From assembly GCA_943368345.1 (NCBI GenBank), contig CALRKY020000003.1:58195-122194 (forward strand): 64,000 nt of DNA, read 5' to 3'. Of this stretch, positions 53,321 through 62,368 are shown in pieces. The position numbers were made by a program, and so were the translations under genes. Each line of letters opens with the position of its first letter. Within the stretch, counting starts at the first letter, position 1. The notes beneath the pieces are model-generated. The model was not told where the DNA came from, did no database searches, and saw nothing but the letters and a program-made list of their open reading frames with translations. Source of the stretch: JADCGM01 sp943368345 (lineage in GTDB: Bacteria > Pseudomonadota > Alphaproteobacteria > Sphingomonadales > Sphingomonadaceae).

Positions 53321-54916
53321 CTATTTCTTCGCTGGTGCCGTCTCGGCAGCCAGCTTTACACCGATGAAGCCGGGTGGGTTCGGGCCGCGTTGGAACAACA
53401 GTAGCACGGTACTGCGGCCGGCTTTCCGGGCATCGGAAATCGCTCGGGCCGCGGCGGTCGGTGTGGACGTCGGCACCTGATTGATGCTGAGGATCACATC
53501 CCCCCGCTGCATGCCCTGGGCGGCTGCGTCGCTCGACGGATTGACCGAGGCAATCACCACGCCCTGCACGCTTTCCGACAGACGCAGTTCGGTGCGGATT
53601 TGCGGCGTCAGCGGGCTGAGCTTCATGCCGAGCCCTGCCTCCAGCGATTGCACGTCCGGCTTGTCGTCGGCCTCCGCCGCCTCTTCGGTACTGCCACCGC
53701 CGAGCCGGGCCGCCAGCACCTGATCGCTCGGTCGCTCACCAACCGTTGCGCGGATGATCATCTTCTTCCCGCCGCGCACGATTTCGATAGGCACGGTCGT
53801 TCCGATCGGCGTGTTGGAGACGATGAACTGCAGCGTGTTGTCAAAGGCCACTTCCTTGTCGGCGACCTTCAGGATGACATCGCCCTGCTTGACCCCGGCG
53901 CGGGACGCGGGGCCGCCGGCCTCGACATTGGCGACAATCTCACCCTTGTCCTTGGGCAGGCCCAGTCCGGCAGCGATATTGTCGGACAGCGGCTGAATGC
54001 TGACGCCAAGATAGCCGCGCCGGACCTTGCCGCTGGCGCGCAGCTGGTCGATGACCGGCTTGGCGACTTCGGCGGGGATGGAAAAGCCAAGGCCGATATT
54101 GCCGCCCGACGGCGTGAAAATCACCGTGTTGATGCCAACGACATTGCCGTTCAGGTCAAACAGCGGTCCGCCGGAATTGCCTTGGTTGATCGAGGCATCG
54201 GTCTGGATATAGCGGTCATAGGCGCTGCCCGACTGGATGTTGCGGTGCAGGGCGGAGACGATGCCCGCCGTCACCGTCCCGCCAAGGCCGAACGGATTGC
54301 CGATGGCAATCGCCCAGTCACCGACGCGGACCTTGGAGGAGTCGCCAAAGGCCACATAAGGCAGGTCCGTCGCGTCGATCTTGAGCAGGGCGAGATCGGC
54401 GAGTGTGTCCCGACCGATGAGCTTTGCCTTATACTCGCGGCGATCCGACAGGATGACGGTGATGGTATCAACCGGCGTGTCACCGCCGCGACCCGACACC
54501 ACATGATTGTTGGTGACGACATAGCCGTCCGCCGAAATGATGAAGCCGGACCCAAGGGAGGTTGCATCACGGGTCACCGGCGGCGGCCCGCCGCGCTGGC
54601 CCGGATTGCGTTCCCCTTGCTGTTCCTGGAATTTGCGGAACAATTCCTCCAGCGGGCTGCCGGGCGTGATGCCAGCGAAGCGGTTGACCTCGACCTTTTG
54701 GGTCGTCGACACGTTGACCACGGCGGGCAGCAGCTTGGCGGTCAGATCGGCAAAGCTTTGCGGCGCGCCACCTGGGGCGGCTGAGGCCATTTGCACCGCG
54801 GCTTGCGGTGCGGAACCGGATCCGGCCTGCGCCAAAGCAAGCGTTGCGGCGCTACCGGCGATCAAAGCACCAGCGGTAAGGGCATACACAATTCGCACGT
54901 CTATCTGTCTCCACAT
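53321..54916 (-). CDS. degP: Do-family periplasmic serine protease
   Basis: The 531-residue protein has an N-terminal signal or anchor (about residues 8-30), a trypsin-like protease domain with H138 (TNNHVV), D174 (LADLALLKI) and S248 (QGNSGGPL), and two PDZ domains (about 295-385 and 425-525). It degrades or refolds damaged envelope proteins. A flexible Gly/Pro stretch (about 100-115) matches the LA loop. It is downstream of hflKC on the same strand, the usual alphaproteobacterial order. Confidence 0.94.
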   Translation of the reverse strand: MWRQIDVRIVYALTAGALIAGSAATLALAQAGSGSAPQAAVQMASAAPGGAPQSFADLTAKLLPAVVNVSTTQKVEVNRFAGITPGSPLEELFRKFQEQQGERNPGQRGGPPPVTRDATSLGSGFIISADGYVVTNNHVVSGRGGDTPVDTITVILSDRREYKAKLIGRDTLADLALLKIDATDLPYVAFGDSSKVRVGDWAIAIGNPFGLGGTVTAGIVSALHRNIQSGSAYDRYIQTDASINQGNSGGPLFDLNGNVVGINTVIFTPSGGNIGLGFSIPAEVAKPVIDQLRASGKVRRGYLGVSIQPLSDNIAAGLGLPKDKGEIVANVEAGGPASRAGVKQGDVILKVADKEVAFDNTLQFIVSNTPIGTTVPIEIVRGGKKMIIRATVGERPSDQVLAARLGGGSTEEAAEADDKPDVQSLEAGLGMKLSPLTPQIRTELRLSESVQGVVIASVNPSSDAAAQGMQRGDVILSINQVPTSTPTAAARAISDARKAGRSTVLLLFQRGPNPPGFIGVKLAAETAPAKK

Positions 54917-55047
54917 TTGTCGGCTTCCGCTAGGGCCATGGACACTCGGCTCTTGACGTTGCTGATGTGCCACAGTCAAGGCACTTCTACGTCACCCACA
55001 TGGACTTGCGATGAACGACCGCCGGAATGTGTCGGACGCGGTTCGGT

Positions 55048-55881
55048 TCAGCGTTTTCCTTCAAACTCCCGCAGGAACTCGTTGCCCGGTCCCATGACCA
55101 CGGTGCCGCCATCCTTGAAGGTTTCGCGGTAGGCCTGCATGGCGCGGTAAAAGGCATAGAATTCCGGATCGGCCCCGAAGGATTCGGCGTAAATACGCGC
55201 GGTGTTGGAATCGGCCTCGGCCCTGACCAGCTGCGCCTGTTTTGCACCCTGGGCCCGGATGGTGGTGGCTTCCTGCCGCCGCGCCGTCCGCATCCGTTCA
55301 TAGGCGGAATCGAGCGGTGCGCCGGTTGGCAGATCGGCGCGCTTGATCCGCACGTCGATGATTTCTGCCCCGTAGCCCTTGGCAGCGCGGTTCACGCTCT
55401 GCTGGATATCATCCATCAACCGGCCACGTTCCGGGCTGAGCAACGCCGCAAAGGGCTGAGCACCGAGTTCGTTGCGCAGCCGCGACCCCAGAATGCGGGC
55501 CAGCGCCTCTGCCACCCGTTCTTCGTTGCCAACGGTCTGGTACATGCGCAGCGGATCGACGATGCGGAAACGGGCGAAGGCATCCACCACCAGCCGGAGC
55601 TGATCGGTCGACAGCACGGTTTGCGCCGGCATGTCGAGGTCGAGCACCCGCTTGTCGACGAAAACCACATCCTCGACGAACGGCAGCTTCGCCACCAGCC
55701 CGGCCCCGGTCCGACCGTAGGCAGCTTTCGGGTCATAGGCGTTGACGATCGCTTCGGGCTTCCCGAACCGGACGATGATCGCCTGGCTGGTTTCCGGAAC
55801 TCGGAAAATTGATGCACTCAGCAGGATGAGCAGCAGGACTGCGGCAACGGCCAGAAGGATCGGGTTGCGGGTCATCGTCAT
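55048..55881 (-). CDS. hflC: HflC, FtsH-regulating SPFH protein
   Basis: The 277-residue protein has an N-terminal membrane anchor (about residues 7-24), an SPFH/prohibitin domain (about 25-190) and a coiled-coil C-terminus with RTARRQEATTIRAQGAKQ. With HflK it forms the cage around the FtsH protease. ATG 55881 is one base after the hflK stop. The length is slightly below that of E. coli. Confidence 0.94.
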   Translation of the reverse strand: MTMTRNPILLAVAAVLLLILLSASIFRVPETSQAIIVRFGKPEAIVNAYDPKAAYGRTGAGLVAKLPFVEDVVFVDKRVLDLDMPAQTVLSTDQLRLVVDAFARFRIVDPLRMYQTVGNEERVAEALARILGSRLRNELGAQPFAALLSPERGRLMDDIQQSVNRAAKGYGAEIIDVRIKRADLPTGAPLDSAYERMRTARRQEATTIRAQGAKQAQLVRAEADSNTARIYAESFGADPEFYAFYRAMQAYRETFKDGGTVVMGPGNEFLREFEGKR

Positions 55882-55882
55882 G

Positions 55883-56926
55883 TCACTGCCCCTGCGCAGG
55901 TTGAGCGGCGGCGGCAGCGCGGGAGCGGCGTTGCACTTCCGGGAGCGGCAGGTAAGGTGTGACGCCATTGGCATCGATGATGGTCTTGTCGACCTTCTTC
56001 ATCACCTCTTCCATCGTCTCCAGATACATACGCTTGCGCGTCACGACCGGGGCCAGCCGGTATTGGGCGTAAACAGCGTTGAACAAGGCCGTTTCCCCCT
56101 GCGACCGGGCCGTGACCGACTGCGAATAGGCCCGCGCGTCGTTTAGATATTGCTGGGCCTCCTGCTGGGCCGCAGACACGTCCTTGAACGCGTCATCAAC
56201 CGCCTGCGGTGGATCGGCCTGCTTGATGTCGACACCCAGCACCTCGATGCCCGACCGGTAGCTGTTCAGCACCTCCTGAATGCGCTCGCGCACCTGATCG
56301 GCAATCGCGGCGCGCTGCGGACCGACCGCATCATTCAGCGTCGCGTCACCGATCTCGGAGCGCATCGCCGATTCAGCGACTTCCTTGATCGTCGCGGTCG
56401 GGTCCTTCATTTCGAACAGGAACAGTTCAGGCTGCCGGATTTTCCAGCGAACTGCATAGGCGATGTCGATGATATTCTGATCACCGGTCAGCATCAGATT
56501 CTCGCCAGCCCCATCGGGCGCGCCGATGTCGACTGAATTGACCTGCTCAACCGGGGGCTTGACCACCACATCGATCGGAGAGGGCAGTTTGAAATGTACG
56601 CCTGGTCCGGTCGTCTCGACATAGCTGCCCAGCCGAGTCACGACGCCGCGTTCACGCGCGCCGACCTGATAGAAGCTGGTGGCCCCCACCCATAGCAGGA
56701 CCACCCCGCCGCCGATCATTGCCCAGGGAATGCGGCCGCGCCCTCCGGGCATTGATCCGCGCAACCGGTCCTGGCTCCGGCGGATGAACGCCTCAAAGTC
56801 CGGACCATTGCCGCGATTGCCGCCGCCGCCATTGCCGCGCGGCCCGCCGCCCCAGGGGTTCCGGGGGCCGTCGCCACCGCCGCTTCGTCCGGGCCCGTCC
56901 GAGCCACCGTCATTCTGCCAAGGCAA
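55883..56926 (-). CDS. hflK: HflK, FtsH-regulating SPFH protein
   Basis: The 347-residue protein starts PWQNDGGSDGPG, a glycine-rich cytoplasmic tail typical of HflK, then has a membrane anchor (about residues 73-92), the SPFH domain with GVVTRLGSYVETTGPGVHF, and a coiled coil. The start is TTG at 56926, six or so bases after GGGAG; the frame is open far upstream but that part overlaps mrp in antisense and is not conserved. It is divergent from mrp. Confidence 0.93.
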   Translation of the reverse strand: MPWQNDGGSDGPGRSGGGDGPRNPWGGGPRGNGGGGNRGNGPDFEAFIRRSQDRLRGSMPGGRGRIPWAMIGGGVVLLWVGATSFYQVGARERGVVTRLGSYVETTGPGVHFKLPSPIDVVVKPPVEQVNSVDIGAPDGAGENLMLTGDQNIIDIAYAVRWKIRQPELFLFEMKDPTATIKEVAESAMRSEIGDATLNDAVGPQRAAIADQVRERIQEVLNSYRSGIEVLGVDIKQADPPQAVDDAFKDVSAAQQEAQQYLNDARAYSQSVTARSQGETALFNAVYAQYRLAPVVTRKRMYLETMEEVMKKVDKTIIDANGVTPYLPLPEVQRRSRAAAAAQPAQGQ

Positions 56927-56999
56927 TTCACGCTCCCGCTCGTTGCGACCACTGCCCGCACTATATACGAAGCAGCATTGCGTTTTACGAGGGTAGGCG

Positions 57000-57992
57000 A
57001 TGACAGTTGATTCACGAAGCGTCACCAAGGCGGTCGGAGACGCTGCGGATGGTCGGGCGAGCGGTATCGCGGTGCGCCCCGACGGCAGTGTTGGGTTGGT
57101 GCTGGCGGTGGACGGCATCGACCGCGCGGCGGCGGCGAAACTGCAGGCCGACGTCGAAGTGGCGGCAAAATCGGTTGCCGGTGTCACCGGGGTGCGCATC
57201 ATCCTGACCGCCGACCGCGATGCGATGCCGACCGAACCGGTGAAGCCCGGGATCCGGTCAATCCTCGCCGTCGCCAGCGGCAAGGGCGGCGTTGGCAAAT
57301 CAACGGTATCGGCCAATCTGGCGGTGGCGCTGGCCAAGATGGGCCGCAAGGTCGGCCTGCTGGACGGCGATATCTATGGGCCGTCAGTCCCGACCCTGAT
57401 GAACGCCCATGTCCGCGCCGACCTGATCGGCAACCGTATCCAGCCGGTGGAGGCCTGGGGACTCAAAACCCTGTCGATGGGCATGATGACCGAACCGGGG
57501 AAGGCGGTCATTTGGCGCGGCCCGATGGCGGCATCGGCCTTCACCCAGTTGATCGACCTCGCCGACTGGGGTGATCTGGATGTGCTGGTGATCGACATGC
57601 CGCCGGGAACCGGGGACATTCAGCTGACACTCGCGCAAAAGGTGAAACCCAATGGCGCGGTCATCGTCTCCACGCCGCAGGACCTCGCGCTGATTGACGC
57701 CGACCGGGCCATTTCAATGTTTGCGCAAACCGATGTCCGTGTGGTCGGGATCGTCGAGAATATGAGTTTTCACATCTGCGAATCCTGCGGCCATGAAAGC
57801 CATCCGTTCGGCCATGGTGGGGCGGAGGATATTGCCGAAAAACTCGGCGTCCCGTTCCTGGGCCGCATACCGCTCACTGCCTCGATCCGGGCTGCATCGG
57901 ACGCCGGAATCCCGCCCGCCGCCGGGACCGGACCCGATGCGGCGGCCTTCGCTGCCATCGCCGCCAGCGTCGCGGCGGCGCTGGGAATTTAG
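57000..57992 (+). CDS. mrp: Mrp/NBP35-family Fe-S cluster carrier ATPase
   Basis: The 330-residue protein has an N-terminal degenerate MIP18-like segment (about 1-70), the deviant Walker A motif VASGKGGVGKSTVSANLA (about 89-106), DMPPGTGD and a C-terminal pair CESCGH for a bridging Fe-S cluster. It loads or transfers 4Fe-4S clusters. The length is typical. A CoA-binding protein gene follows six bases downstream. Confidence 0.95.
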   Translation: MTVDSRSVTKAVGDAADGRASGIAVRPDGSVGLVLAVDGIDRAAAAKLQADVEVAAKSVAGVTGVRIILTADRDAMPTEPVKPGIRSILAVASGKGGVGKSTVSANLAVALAKMGRKVGLLDGDIYGPSVPTLMNAHVRADLIGNRIQPVEAWGLKTLSMGMMTEPGKAVIWRGPMAASAFTQLIDLADWGDLDVLVIDMPPGTGDIQLTLAQKVKPNGAVIVSTPQDLALIDADRAISMFAQTDVRVVGIVENMSFHICESCGHESHPFGHGGAEDIAEKLGVPFLGRIPLTASIRAASDAGIPPAAGTGPDAAAFAAIAASVAAALGI

Positions 57993-57998
57993 ACCGCG

Positions 57999-58424
57999 AT
58001 GCCACTCACCTCAGACGCCGATATTCGGGCCCTGCTGCAAAGCCTCCGGACGATTGCCGTGGTCGGCGCGTCGGGCAATGCGCTGCGCGCCAGCAACGAG
58101 GTGATGGCGATGCTGAAGTCCCATGGCTACCGCGTCATACCGGTCAATCCCCGTCTGGTCGGCGGCCGCATCCACGGGGAGCCGGTGCGCGCCGACCTGT
58201 CGCAGATCGACGGTCCAATCGATCTTGTCGATATTTTCCGTAATTCGGACGACGCCGGGGACAGCGTTGACGAGGCCATCGCGGTTGGTGCGGGGGCGGT
58301 CTGGATGCAGCTTGATGTCATCAACGAGGCAGCGGCGAACCGTGCGGAGGCGGCGGGCCTGAAGGTGGTCATGGACCGCTGCCCGAAGATAGAGATCAGG
58401 CGTCTGGGGATTGCGCCCCTTTGA
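57999..58424 (+). CDS. CoA-binding domain protein (YccU-like)
   Basis: The 141-residue protein is a single Rossmann-fold CoA-binding domain with TIAVVGASGNALRAS near the start, VIPVNPRLVGG and AGLKVVMDRCPKIE at the end. It resembles E. coli YccU and the CoA-binding part of succinyl-CoA synthetases. The function is unknown. It is co-oriented with mrp and nearly touches the convergent cysQ-like gene. Confidence 0.9.
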   Translation: MPLTSDADIRALLQSLRTIAVVGASGNALRASNEVMAMLKSHGYRVIPVNPRLVGGRIHGEPVRADLSQIDGPIDLVDIFRNSDDAGDSVDEAIAVGAGAVWMQLDVINEAAANRAEAAGLKVVMDRCPKIEIRRLGIAPL

Positions 58425-58433
58425 ACACCGAAG

Positions 58434-59267
58434 TCAGGCCGTGGGCGATTGCTGCGCCCGGGTCACCCGCAAAGCCTGAAGCGCCACAATACCGTTCCGG
58501 ACCCGCCGGACCACTTCGCCGTGCAACTGGCGCGGGGCCGCGACCACTCCGTGCAATTTCGGCTCCGGCTTATTGAAGCGCAGCGGGCCACCGTCGCGGT
58601 CGCTGATGACGCCGCCCGATTCCGTCAGGATCAACGCGGCGGCAGCGATATCCCATTCGCCCATCGGACGCCCTTCAAAGAAAGCATCGGCCTCGTCGCT
58701 CGCCACCTTGGCGATCCGCAAGGCAAGGCCGTTGGGTTTCTCCACCGTCAGCGGCCCCCAGGGTTCGGGCCACCATTTGGCCGCGATGGTCGCCGGGTCC
58801 CCGGGCAACCGACAATGTTCGATATTTTCGCAGCCCGATATCTCGATCCGGTGTTCGTTGAGCCAAACGCCCTGCCCGGCCTCGGCAATGAAAAATTGGC
58901 TGCGGGCGGGGGCCGCCAACACCCCGAGCAGCGGCACGCCGTCCTCAACCAGCGCCACCGACACCGCCCATCCGGTGCGCCCGCGCAGGAAGTCCCGGGT
59001 GCCGTCAATCGGATCGACGATCCAGACCCGTCTGCGCGATAACCGGTCGGCATTGTCCTTGGTTTCCTCCGACAGCCAGCCATAGTCCGGGCGCGCCGAC
59101 ATCAGCCGTTCGCGCAGCAGGGCGTTGACCGCCAGATCGGCTTCGGACACCGGATTGTCCGGGGATTTGTCCCAGCTCTCCACCTCGCCGCTGAAGAAAA
59201 AAGACCGCGCAACGATGGCGGCATCCTCGACCGCTGACACCAGCAATTGGCGGTCCTGCTCAAGCAC
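58434..59267 (-). CDS. cysQ: 3'(2'),5'-bisphosphate nucleotidase / inositol monophosphatase family
   Basis: The 277-residue lithium-sensitive phosphatase-type enzyme has the metal-binding motifs WLSEETKDN, WIVDPIDGTRDFL and GEWDIAAAALI. It most likely removes the 3' phosphate of PAP, a by-product of sulfate assimilation, though inositol monophosphatase activity cannot be ruled out. The start is GTG at 59267, overlapping the pmbA stop codon by eight bases. Confidence 0.85.
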   Translation of the reverse strand: MLEQDRQLLVSAVEDAAIVARSFFFSGEVESWDKSPDNPVSEADLAVNALLRERLMSARPDYGWLSEETKDNADRLSRRRVWIVDPIDGTRDFLRGRTGWAVSVALVEDGVPLLGVLAAPARSQFFIAEAGQGVWLNEHRIEISGCENIEHCRLPGDPATIAAKWWPEPWGPLTVEKPNGLALRIAKVASDEADAFFEGRPMGEWDIAAAALILTESGGVISDRDGGPLRFNKPEPKLHGVVAAPRQLHGEVVRRVRNGIVALQALRVTRAQQSPTA

Positions 59268-60606
59268 CGGCGAGCACCATCCCCTCCACCAGGCAGGTTG
59301 GTGCGTTCACGGCGTGCCGGAACGTCAGATCATCGGCAGGGGTCAGGTTGCGGAACATGTCGCGCAAATTGCCGGCAATGGTGACTTCGGCAACCGCACC
59401 GGCAATTTCGCCATTGTCGATCAGGAACCCTGCGGCCCCCCGGCTATAATCCCCGGTCAGGCCGTTGACGCCCTGTCCGATCAATTCGGTGACCAGAAAC
59501 CCGCGCTTGATGCCACCGATGAGCGCGTCGCGACCGATGCGGCCTGCTGCCATATGCACATTGGTTGGGGCCACACCGGGCGGGCCACCGATACCACGGG
59601 AAGCATGGCCGGTCGGTGCCAAGCCCAACTGCCGGGCCGAGGCGCTTTCGAGCAGCCAGCCAGTCAGCACCCCGGCTTCGATCAACGTCTTTGGGCCCGT
59701 CGGCAGGCCTTCGCCGTCAAACGGCTTGGACCGCAGCCCGCGAAGCCGGTGCGGATCATCAAGGATCGTGACGCCGGTATCGAAGACTGCCGTTCCGAGG
59801 CATTCGAGCAGGAAACTGGTCCGCCGGGTAATCGCCGACCCCGAAATCGCCCCGATCAAATGACCGACAAGGCCAGCCGATACCCGGGGATCGAACACCA
59901 CCGGCATCGGCCCGGTTTCCAGCCGGATCGGGTTCATCCGCGCCACCGTCCGCTCCCCGGCCTTGCGACCCGTCTCCTCCGGTGAATCGAGATCGGCCAG
60001 ATAGCGGGCCGCCTGATGGGCATAGTCGCGCTGCATGCCGGTGCCCTCGCCAGCCAGCACGCTGGCAGAAAGGCCGTGGGTGGAGGTGACATACCCACCG
60101 GTAAAGCCGCCACTTGTCGCGATGGCGACCGTGGCGCGCCCGGCACTGGCCGACCCGCCTTCGGAATTGGTGACCCCGGCAACGGCGCGGGCTGCATCTT
60201 CGGCGGCAAGCGCCCGGGATTTCAGTGTTTCAGCGGACACATCCTCTGGATCCGATGCCTCCAGATCGGCGAACGGCCCCCGCGCCAGCATGTCCTTGGG
60301 GGCGAGGCCGGCATAGGGGTCCTCAGGCGCTTCACGCGCCATAGCCAATGCACGTTCAACGGCGGTTTCCAGTGCCTCGGTCGACAGGTCCGATGTTGAT
60401 ACGCTGGCCGAGCGTTTCCCCGAGAATAATCGCAGGCCGATTTCCTGCCCCTCAGAGCGGCCAATATCCTCCAGCACACCCAGCCGAACCGAAATGCTGG
60501 TCGAGGCGTCCCCGACATAAATGGCATCGGCAGCGTCGGCACCGAGGCGGCGGGCATGGGCAAGGGCGGCGGACAGGCGGTCAAGCGCCGCATCGACGGT
60601 AAACAT
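59260..60606 (-). CDS. pmbA: TldD/PmbA-family metalloprotease subunit
   Basis: The 448-residue protein matches PmbA (TldE), the partner of TldD in a heterodimeric peptidase. Visible segments are GLRLFSGKRSASVSTSDL near residue 75, SGSAITRRTSFLLECLG, THGLSASVLAGEGTGMQRD and the C-terminal GFLIDNGEIAGAVAEVTIAGN. PmbA itself lacks the HExxxH of TldD, and none is seen here. tldD is not in the window. ATG 60606 is chosen. Confidence 0.92.
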   Translation of the reverse strand: MFTVDAALDRLSAALAHARRLGADAADAIYVGDASTSISVRLGVLEDIGRSEGQEIGLRLFSGKRSASVSTSDLSTEALETAVERALAMAREAPEDPYAGLAPKDMLARGPFADLEASDPEDVSAETLKSRALAAEDAARAVAGVTNSEGGSASAGRATVAIATSGGFTGGYVTSTHGLSASVLAGEGTGMQRDYAHQAARYLADLDSPEETGRKAGERTVARMNPIRLETGPMPVVFDPRVSAGLVGHLIGAISGSAITRRTSFLLECLGTAVFDTGVTILDDPHRLRGLRSKPFDGEGLPTGPKTLIEAGVLTGWLLESASARQLGLAPTGHASRGIGGPPGVAPTNVHMAAGRIGRDALIGGIKRGFLVTELIGQGVNGLTGDYSRGAAGFLIDNGEIAGAVAEVTIAGNLRDMFRNLTPADDLTFRHAVNAPTCLVEGMVLAGA

Positions 60607-60652
60607 GCATTGGGAGGTAGGCGGGCGGGCTGGTGGCGTCAACGCACCGCAG

Positions 60653-61567
60653 TCATCCTGCAATCACAAACGCCCCGAACAGCAGCAAGCCAACCAAACT
60701 GTTGCTCCGGAACAGCCGAAGGGCATTGGTGGGGTCCGCCGGATCGAGGCGGCGGAGCTGCCAGACAAAATGCAGCGCCGTCGGGGCCAAAGCCAGAACC
60801 GCAACCGGCGCTCCCGTCAGCAACATGGCGCCCGCCCAAAATGCGACCGCCATGCCGTAAAATCCGGCGACCGCAGGCCGGACCTGGGTTTGGAGGCGGC
60901 GCGCGCTCGATTTAATCCCGGCCAGCGCGTCATCCTCAATGTCCTGCAGCGCATAGATTGTGTCATAGCCAAGCGTCCAGAACAGCCCCCCGGCATAGAG
61001 CAGCAACGCCGGTCCAACGTCCGCCGGGGACACCGCCAGATAGCCGACCAGCGCGCCCCAATTGAAGGTCAGGCCGAGCCAGGCCTGCGGCCACCAGGTG
61101 ATGCGCTTCATGAAGGGATAGGCGGCAACCAGCCCCAGGCTGGCCAGCGCCACCAGCTGCGCCGTCAGCGGCAGCTGTAGCAGCACGACCAACCCGACAA
61201 GGCTGAGCAGCGTCAGCCAGGCCCAGGCTGCCCTGACCGACACCCGACCCGACGCCACGGGCCGGTCCCGGGTGCGTTCGACCCGGGCATCAAGCTCCCG
61301 GTCGACAATATCATTATACACGCACCCGGCCCCGCGCATCGCCAGCGCCCCCACCCCCAGCCAGATCAGCAACGGCCACTTCGCCGGGAGACCTCCGGCC
61401 AGTGCCACGCCCCAGGCACACGGCCAGAACAGCAGCCAGGTTCCAATCGGACGGTCAAAGCGGGCGAGCCGGGCATAGGGCCGCAACCGTTCGGGCAGAT
61501 AGCCAACCCATGATCGTGCCACCGTATCTGGCAGCGCAGTGTCGGTTTCCAGAGGTGGTGCGGACAT
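60653..61567 (-). CDS. ubiA: 4-hydroxybenzoate polyprenyltransferase
   Basis: The 304-residue membrane enzyme prenylates 4-hydroxybenzoate in ubiquinone synthesis. The two aspartate-rich motifs are NDIVDRELDARVERTRDRP and YALQDIEDD, which bind Mg-prenyl diphosphate. About eight to nine membrane segments are predicted. ATG 61567 was chosen over a long upstream frame that overlaps rsmE. It is divergent from rsmE, 14 bp apart. Confidence 0.95.
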   Translation of the reverse strand: MSAPPLETDTALPDTVARSWVGYLPERLRPYARLARFDRPIGTWLLFWPCAWGVALAGGLPAKWPLLIWLGVGALAMRGAGCVYNDIVDRELDARVERTRDRPVASGRVSVRAAWAWLTLLSLVGLVVLLQLPLTAQLVALASLGLVAAYPFMKRITWWPQAWLGLTFNWGALVGYLAVSPADVGPALLLYAGGLFWTLGYDTIYALQDIEDDALAGIKSSARRLQTQVRPAVAGFYGMAVAFWAGAMLLTGAPVAVLALAPTALHFVWQLRRLDPADPTNALRLFRSNSLVGLLLFGAFVIAG

Positions 61568-61581
61568 GCTAGCGGGAGTCC

Positions 61582-62313
61582 ATGCGGGAGCCTTCCGAGT
61601 CAAGCGGTCCGAGACTGTTCGTCGATCAGGTGCTGGCACCCGGCGCGAGTTTCGCCCTGCCACCGGCGCAAAGCCATTATCTGAACGGAGTGATGCGGCT
61701 GAAGGTCGGCGACTCGCTGCGCCTGTTCGACGATCAGACCGGTGAATGGCTGGCACGGGTCACTGACACAGCCCGCAAAGCGGTGACCGTCCTGATCGAA
61801 CGACAGACCGAAGCCCGGGAGACGGTTCCGGACCTCTGGTTGCTGGCGGCCCCAATCAAGCGGGGCCGAATCGATTGGGTTGCGGAGAAAGCCTGTGAAC
61901 TCGGTGTCGCCAAACTCGGGTTCGTGCTGACCCGGCGAACGGTGGTTGACCGGATGAATCTGGATCGCCTCCGCGCCCACATGGTCGAGGCTGCCGAGCA
62001 ATGTGGCCGGACCGCGCTGCCGCAACTGGCGGAGCCGGTGCCGCTCACCAAGCTGCTGGCGGACTGGCCGCAGGGGCGGGCACTGATTTTCTGCGATGAG
62101 GAGGGGGGTGGGCCGTTCCTCGACTCGGTGAAACCCGGCCCCGCCGCCATCCTGATCGGACCGGAGGGCGGCTTTGCGCCCGAGGAGCGCGACCGGCTGC
62201 GCGCCCATCCGGCGGCGATCCGGGTCTCGCTGGGCCCACGCATCCTGCGGGCCGATACGGCGGCGGTGGCGGCGGTCGCGCTTTGGCAGGCGATTGCGGG
62301 CGACTTGCGTTGA
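61582..62313 (+). CDS. rsmE: 16S rRNA m3U1498 methyltransferase
   Basis: The 243-residue SPOUT-class enzyme methylates U1498 of 16S rRNA. It has the N-terminal PUA-like domain (HYLNGVMRLKVGD) and the C-terminal knot with LIGPEGGFAPEE and SLGPRILRADTAAV. The length is typical. It is followed by gshA in the same direction, with a 55-bp gap, the usual neighbour in alphaproteobacteria. Confidence 0.95.
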   Translation: MREPSESSGPRLFVDQVLAPGASFALPPAQSHYLNGVMRLKVGDSLRLFDDQTGEWLARVTDTARKAVTVLIERQTEARETVPDLWLLAAPIKRGRIDWVAEKACELGVAKLGFVLTRRTVVDRMNLDRLRAHMVEAAEQCGRTALPQLAEPVPLTKLLADWPQGRALIFCDEEGGGPFLDSVKPGPAAILIGPEGGFAPEERDRLRAHPAAIRVSLGPRILRADTAAVAAVALWQAIAGDLR

Positions 62314-62368
62314 GCCTCACTCATTTCGGCGCTGGCATGCGGCCCCGGCGAGGACTATTGCGGCGGCT